Below, piece by piece: positions 16,902 through 25,900 of a stretch of DNA of 32,795 nt. The notes beneath the pieces were generated by a model. That model saw only the letters and a program-made list of their open reading frames with translations, was not told the DNA's origin and did no database searches. The stretch's first letter is position 1. The number at the start of each line of letters is the position of its first letter. The DNA comes from a virus. The translations under genes and the position numbers were made by a program. The DNA lies in IMG/VR virus record IMGVR_UViG_3300009183_000229, positions 1 through 32,795 of that record. One strand, written 5' to 3'.

Positions 16902-19900
16902 TTATTGTAGCAATGCGCCAGTCAATTGAAATCCACCATTTCTTCTTTGAATAGATGGGAAAGTTGATAATCCAACATCTACAGTTTTACCAGATACACC
17001 GATAGAAACATTAGAACCTCCTACAAATCCAGATAATCTTCCCCAAGAAAATTTCCCAACAGGATTTGATATAGTACCAGTTGTTGCTATTCCAACAACT
17101 GAAGTATTTGAGTTTATGTTTGAAATTACTACAGCATCTGATCCTGAAGGTGTAATACTATGTACGTAGTAAATATTATCCAAGAAAGTGGATCCAATTC
17201 CAACAATTGCAGAATTTGAACTATCTATAGATGTAACACCTGCTCCAACCGAAGTATTGTTAATATAAATTGGATAACCTGTCGTGAGACCTGTTCCACT
17301 AAAAGAATCTGCACGTAGATAGAATTTCAGTGCCAATGGATTACCACCTGTTCCTGTAGTAGTTGTGATACCAGTAATAATTCCAGAAAAACCTTGAACT
17401 ATTGTAATTTCAGAAATATATTTTGAAGATATTGAAGGTAATTGAACAATAACCTGAGGAATTATTCCAGTACTATATCCCAATCCAGGATTTGTGATGT
17501 TAATCGGAGTTGTTAAAGTTCCTGCAGCAGAAACTGTGATAGTTGCTGTTGCAGTAGATCCAATACCAACACCTACACCCATAGGTAGTGCTGTTAAAAT
17601 GCCAACTGTCAATGGTGTAGAAATTTTAGCAGTAACTGTTGAACCAGTATAACCACTTCCGGGATTTGTGATTGTTAATGACTGAATTGTTCCTGCAGCA
17701 GAAACTGTGGCAGAAACTGCACCAGATATGGGATCTGGTGTTCCAGAAATCACTAAAGCATCAAATTTAATACTTCCTGGGGCATTTAATTCATAATTAA
17801 ATACATTTACAGTTTGTCCAATTCCTGGTCCATAATCGATAAAGATTTCATTATTTACTGACGAAAAATCTTTAATTATTTTTGCTGTTGGATAAATACG
17901 AGATTCTAAAGAATCTCTTGTCTTATAAGTAATATTACCATTAATTACAGAATCAACTTTTTGTTTAGTCCAACTAATAGGTTTATCATTTACTGTATCA
18001 ATACTTTCCAAATCAGAATATAGGTTAGTTTCAAATTTGTCAGAATAAGATAAATTAAAAATAGTTCTTTCATTTTGAGATACTGTTCCTGGAATATTGT
18101 TATTTTTAAATATCTGTACAAAATCACCTTTCTTTACAGTTGGAGTTACATTGTATTGCTTACTATCTTCTCCTGTAGTTCCTCTATAAAAGAATATTGA
18201 AATATTGTCTTCTTTTTTTGGTGCTGTTGTAAATACAAAAGATGTACCACCATTAAAATTATAAGATACTCCAGGATCCTGAATTACTCCATTTATAATG
18301 ATTAATAATAAATTATTTAAATCTATTGGAGAATTATTTGCCGTTTCAAAACTAAGTAGTTCTGAATTATAAAATAATGGGAATCTTGTTCTAATTCCAT
18401 CCTGATAATTTTTTACAGAATCGATATAATCAAATTCTCCAAATTGCCAAAAAGCAAAGGAATCTGTAAAAGTATCTAAGACAGTTAATGTAAATTCTGA
18501 CAATGGTGATGATAATCTTCGATCTGTAACTAAACCAACAGGTTTAAATACATCACCACGTCTAAATGAATAACCTTGTCTTGATATTTTAAATGAGGAT
18601 ACTTCAAAATATGTTGATCCAATTCCAGTTGTAGAAGTAGGTTGTACATCAAGAGATAGTAGTAAACCAATTCCAGTAGTAGATGTTGACCCAATACCCA
18701 ATCTAGAAACTCCACTAATTTCTAGATTTTCGTATGAGGGAGGAGAAACAAATATTTTGGGATTGGTATATCCTGTTCCACCATAACCAATTGAAAATGC
18801 TAAAGTTCCTCCAGCACCAACAGTAGCAGTAATAATAGCTGTGGATCCAACTCCTGCATGTCCACTTTGATACACTGTAACACCAATAGATACAATTCCA
18901 TTATATCCGGAACCTAGAATATCAGTAGTTCCAAATCCGACAGATACTATACTACCACCCGCACCAACTACAGCAGTAACTGCTGCGCCAACAAGAGGTG
19001 CGTATCCCAACCCAATTGAAGAACCAAGAGAAATAATTAAACCACCTCTTGGAGTTTGATTTTGATTAACATCATATATTGATGTGATTATATTACCATT
19101 ATCATCAGTTATTCCAGAAAATACAACACTTGTTATTCCAGATCCACCAGAAGAAGTTTCAATAATTTTAAAATTATTTGATGGATTGTTATTGGTACTT
19201 GGAGTTTGGAAAATGCCATTTATGAATAGAATTCCATTTTTAGCAGTAGTACCTAAACCAACAGTATTTGCACCACCAACAGTTAATGTAAAAGTTCTAC
19301 CTATTCCTGTAAATTTATCTGAAATATCATCATATATTTTATTTGTAGTATAATCATTTCTGAGATATACTCTTCCTGCAAAATCGGAAGTTTCAAAAGT
19401 TAAATTACTAGAATCTCTGATTATCTGTGGATTTCCCCTTGGGGATTCTGCAAAAAATATACTATTGCCTACAATATTATAAGATCCTTTATAAATTCCA
19501 GCATTAGTGGAATCAGTATGTGTGGTAGCAGATGATCCCACAAAACCTCTAGAAACTAGTACTAAAGGAATTGAACCACTATTGGTAATAGGTCCTATAT
19601 TTGTAGTACCAAGTCCAACTGACACAATATTCATATATTCATTATCAACTTTCAGAATATCTTTGGGGAATATTGATGAAATACCAGATAGTGCAATATA
19701 AGTTGAATCTGTACCAATTTGTCCACCATTTCCAGATAAATTATAATTTATTGGAGTAAATGTTAATGGATATTGGGTAACATTGTCAATACTAATAATT
19801 ACCTTTTCATTTTTCTTATCCATTTCAAGTTTATGGGCATTTCCTAATCCATAAGAAGTGAATGTTACTCCTATACCAAGTAAAGCATAATCTTTTCTAG

Positions 19901-22900
19901 TAGACAGTTTAAAGGTATCTTCAGAATCTTTAATAACATAAACTTCTGATGGCAATCTATTAGTAACAATCCCGGCAGAATTTAATGTAGATCCTATTCC
20001 TACTGCACTTTCACCTATTCCAATGAATGTGGATTTTGGTGTATAGATGAGTTTTTCTGCATTACTAAAGAAATGATTGGATATTGTAAATATTCCAGTA
20101 GAAGGATTTAGTACTAAACTATCCTGAGGATTAAAAGTTTTTGCAAAAATTGGATAATTATTAGAAGTCAAATCGAATTCGGTTCTATTCACTCTATTTC
20201 CATTAATTCCATTATAAAAATAAACATCAATTGATTCAGTTACCGATCCATAACTCAAATCTTCTGGCACATTAACAGAATCTAAAATATTATATAAACA
20301 TTCATTAAAGGATGAGATTTTAATTTGTCCAGTTATATTTACATCTGGATAGAATATCAATTTAAAATCATTTCCTGAATATACACTACCAAAAGTTCCA
20401 ATACCATTCATATTTCCAATAGAAGTGAAATTTTCTTGTTGGACATAACTATCAGTATTATCATGAATTGTTAATATTCTATGAATTGCGCTTGTTGTTC
20501 CAACACTCACTCTTACCAATGATCTAATTGCATTGAAATCATTGGCATTTGTAGATATTATAGTTGATGCGGAAGAAACATTTGATGAATAATTTGATTG
20601 TAAAATTGCTGATCTTTCATATCCATCAACTTCTCCTATCGATTTAAATCTGTATACTCCAGTTCCAACTGCCGTCGTCCCAAATCCAACAATTTTTGAT
20701 CTAATACTAACACTATTAGTTGAATTATTGGTATAATTTAGTGATAAAACTCCAGAAGAAATATTTGCACCAAATGTACCTATCAAATTTCCCGAATAAT
20801 TGTTTGATGAGGATTCTGAATCAAAATAATATTCTGAAATATATGTATTAGTTCCATCATAATTTAGATATAATTCAACAAAATTCATTTGATTTGAATT
20901 TGTATTGATTATCTGAACATTTGCATACAATCCTTCAATCTTATTAGATGGAATAGAAATAATGGAATTTGTTAAACCAGCATTTACAGTTATATTTGAT
21001 CCAGTTAAGTCTATAAATCCTATAGATTTAGTTCCAATACCTGTTAATGTAGAATTAAAGTTACTTTTAATTACTTTAATATCATAATCATAATCGTAAG
21101 GATTTGTTGGATTGAATCTCAAATATGTATCATCATAGATATCAGTAATAATTGAAAAGTTTCCATACTCTTCTGTTGAGTAACTAGTAAATCCTAACCC
21201 TACATTATATGCTGTTCCTTTTTGTAAAATAAAAGTATCATTTGAATTATTCAATAAAACAATTTCTGTTAATTGAATTTTTGAATTTTCTGGATCAGTA
21301 ATTCTAAACAATAAATTATCATATGATTCTGAGGAATCAATCTTTAATATATTTAAAAATTCTGAAGGTGAACCATCTTCATTGGAAAATCTTGAACTTA
21401 TGTTATCAATTTTCAAAACTCTATTACTAATACACTCAATATAATCAGATAGTCTCTTAGTTTTTAATTTTATGAATTTTGATTTGTCATCAATTAAATC
21501 AACATCAGTAGATAAATCAAAATTATAAATTGTATCAACTCTATTTTCATTAATTATATTATTAGTTGTGGTCAAATATTCCTTAGAGGAAAGTGTAAAT
21601 TTTGCACTTGATGTAATTCCAGTATCGGAGAAGTTTTTTAATCCACTAGTATGAAGTAAACTATTTACGGGAGTTCTTAGATCTTCATACTGAATGGGAC
21701 TTTTTATTGTATACGCAAGATTTTGGTAATAATCATTATCAGAAATTGATTGATTATCCTGATTCAATTTTCCAATATCATTTGACCAACCATTGGTTTT
21801 TCTTACTGAATAGTTAATTTCAAATTTTCCAAAATTAGCATTAATTTTACTTATAGTTGCAATATTTCCAGATTCTTTTCCAGTTATAACTTCTCCTACT
21901 GATAATTCATAGGATCCATATACTTTAATGAAATTATTATCAGAATTTGCAATAATAAGATCTACTTCATTACCGTCTAATATAATTTTTTCACCAACTA
22001 AAAATGAAGATGATTTTTGAGTTACTTTGAAAGTCGGATAATCACTATATTTTACAATATTTCCAGATAAATCTTGAATTGTTTTTGCAATCCCAGTATT
22101 TGATGTTAGAGAAGAAATATCAACTGTTACTTTGACTGAAGTACCAGAGTCATTATAATTACTTACTGTGAAAAATTTATATCCATAATCCTTAGAATTA
22201 AATCCAGATCCACCAGATCCATATTTTTGTATTCCTTCAACAAAAACTTGATCACCAATATCAAATGGTCTAGTACTAAAACCTAATGTTGGTGTAGTTA
22301 TTGCACATGTAAAAATACCAGTAGATGAAGATTCCACTTTTTCAATACTTATACCATTTGTATTATTGGTAGCAAATAAATTCACAACTGTTGATGGTAA
22401 TCCTTTTGGTTCTTGTAAAATATTAACAGAAGCAATAGAACTACCAGTCAAAATCGCATTTAAAATTCCGCTATCAATTTCTTCTCCAGTTTTAGAATTA
22501 ACAATTTGAATTGATGGTGCATATGTATAATTTTTTCCTGAATTTATAACTTCAATATTAGAAATTGTATTAGAATTATCTATTGTTATGAGTGGGGATA
22601 TATATGCAATTGGATTTAAGGTTTTATCTGAAGAATATTCAAATCCCTCATTAATAATTCTTACTTCTTTTGGATTTCCTATTGTAGTGGATTTTGGAAC
22701 AATGTATGCACCAGTTCCGTTTTCAGAATTTGAACCAGTAAAAATAGGTAATTTTTTATATCCAGTTCCCCCAGAAATAATATCAATCTTATCAATTGCA
22801 CCTTGTGCGGATTTTGAACTAGTTGAGTATTCTAAAACACTACACTCACTTTGAGAATATGATAATTTTTCTGGAATTGTATTTAGTGATATGCTAAAAG

Positions 22901-25900
22901 TTGTAGACCCTATTCCAAATACGTTATAAGATTGTTTATATGCACTATCTACAAATAGTATTTGTGACGCATTTACGACTTCCTTATCGGAAGTGCTTAT
23001 ATATCCAGATTTTTCCAAATTATAGTATAATTTGTCAGATAAATTTTCATCATATGTTATACTCAATGATGCTGTTGATGATACTCCCACAGTTCCAACA
23101 CCAATCAATGAAAATGTATTTGCGGATCCAGTGGAAACAAATTCATTGTTAAAATCTGCATCATAATAAATCTTAAATTCATATCCTAATAAAGAAGAAT
23201 CTGATAAGTTAAATACCAAATTGTTATTTTTTATAGATTTTATTTGTGGATTTATTCTTGAAATAGTCTGATTCGATCCACCAGTACTCCCAATACTTAC
23301 AGTGATTGGTGTATTTTGTGTACAATCACTATAAGTCTCCGAAAGTTTAATAGTGTTGTCATCAATTTTATAAATGTAATATGCTCCAGTTGATAATCCA
23401 GATGCAATTATATTTGCAGAATATAAAACTTTATCACCAGTATTTAAATTGTGAGAATTGATTGTAATTCTACTAGTTGATGTATTAATGCCAGTGGAAT
23501 TAAATCCAATAGGATTAATTAAAATATTTCCTGTAGTTGTATCTCTCTTAACAGAAATTGATGTTGAAGTTCCAATACCCACCGAAAGATTTGGTTTAAT
23601 ACTCAAATTAATAATATCTCCACCAGTTAACTCATGATAAGTTGAAACTGAAACTGTGGATTTAATTTTCTTCACATTTCCAATTACCTGAGTATAAGAA
23701 CTTTCAAAGGAATATCCATCATTATCATCTCCATTGCTTCTGAAGAATACTTCTTGACCATTTATTTGAGTTTTTATACCTATAGTGTTTATATTTTTAT
23801 TTGCAATATAGACAACACTTGGCAAATCAATTGGAGATGCTGATGCAGAGGTTGATATTGAAATGGATGCTGCGCCGTTTGTATTAAATACAACTTGCTG
23901 ATTATCTTTGAATGGGTGATTTTCAATAAAAATTCCTTTTGTTGGAACTGATCTTGTAATAGTTGAATCACCAAAAGAAAAAGTAATTGAGTTTGTAATT
24001 CCTGTGGTTGTACCTACACCTACAGATTCTCTGGGATTAAAATAAACTTTATCATTTGGTTTAGAATCAAAATAATCTATATTTTTTGAAATTATAAATG
24101 AATTTGGAATGAAATTTATTTGCGTTGTCGCAGTATGTGATACTCCAGTTAAACCTCTCTGAACCTTTAAGATATTTAAATTTTCAAATACTTCGAGAAC
24201 TTTTAAAGTTTCACTACCAATCATAATGCTACTTCCAATTGATATTGCTTCTAATGGGAATTGTGCAACATAAATTTCTGTAGATAATCCTGCAGTTGAT
24301 GAAGTTACTGTAGAAATACATGAAGATGTATATGAAGTAACTCCTATTTTATATGATCCATTTAATTTTGCTAAATTAGTTGAAAATCCAGAAATTATAA
24401 CAGTATCATTATCTGATAAATTATGATTTGGTAAAATAGATATGTTTATCTCACGTTCATTCTTCCAAGAAAAAATGGCGTTTAAATAATTTTCTGTAGA
24501 TGTGCTAACATTTACAATATCTTTTCCTTTTATGGATGAAACCTTAGATAATAATCCTCCACCCGAGGTATTAGTATTATCAAATTCCAAAGAATCTCCA
24601 ACTTTGTAATTTAGTCCAGAGTTTAAAATATCAAAATCATTTACATATCCTTCTGTAACCGATTCAATGACTGATTTTTGTTGGGAGAATTCATTAGACT
24701 CCACTATAAAATCATTGTTAGCATATTGATCAGAAATTTTATATGGGAAAGTATTTCTAATTAATTTTGAATTATTGAAATCGAATGATTGATCGATAAT
24801 AGAATTATCTTCTATAAAATTTGATCTATATCTATTACCAATAAAATATGGGAAAATTGGGTTAAGAGTTTGGGGATCAATCGTTGCAAAATATGCATAA
24901 ACGCCATTTGGAAATTCCTTTGTTTTTCCAAATCTTCCATTATATTCATCTAAGTCACCAGAATTTGTGTAGATATAATCTTCAACAAAAAATCCATTCG
25001 CAAAGTTATTTGGTCTGTCAATAATATTTGAAGTATTTAATGTATATCCAGAAGTTAGTGCCTTTTTCTCAGAATTTAGATTTGGATCTGGATATCCATA
25101 TGGACCATATATTGGATTTCCATCATAAGACCATCCAATAATTGGGGAATGATCTGAGTTATCATCTTTCAATGAATTTTTTAAAGTTTCAAAATACCCA
25201 CAAACAGAATACTGTAAAGTATCTCCATTATCTAATAATAACTCATTACCAAATTTTACATTATTAAGTAGAGTAAGTGATCGCACATTTGCATCAAAAA
25301 GTGCATTTATTCCCGAAGGTTTAACTTGGATACTAGTTGATGTATCAGAATATCCTATACCAGGATTAATTACAGTTACATTAGCAATTCTTCCATTAGA
25401 TATAGTTGATTTTAGTTTAGCCCCAGATCCAGAACCAGATGCATCACTAATAATCAAGTCTGGAATGGAATAATAGTCATATCCAGCATATTGAATTGAA
25501 ACAGAATCCAGCATTCCATTAATAATTACTGGTTTTAATTGTGCTTCTTTTCCATTTTTTATTGATACTGATGGTTTTTTATGGAAATTTAATATTGTTG
25601 TTCCATAACCAGTTCCATTTTCATAAAGATATGCATCAATTATACTTCCTCTAACAGTTGGTGTTGCTGTAATTGAATATACTTGAGTTGTAGTACCAAA
25701 ACCAACTGGAGAATATGTTACAGAAACTGAAATATCTGGATAACTGAAGTATTGATATCCTGATCCTGTAGATAGCAACTTAGTATAGTTCTTTCTAACA
25801 TAATTTGATAAGTTAGTTCCACCAATTCCAGCATCACACAATCTGAAAGAATTATCATCTAACTTTGAGATATAATATTGATTTATTGTTGTCAATCCTA

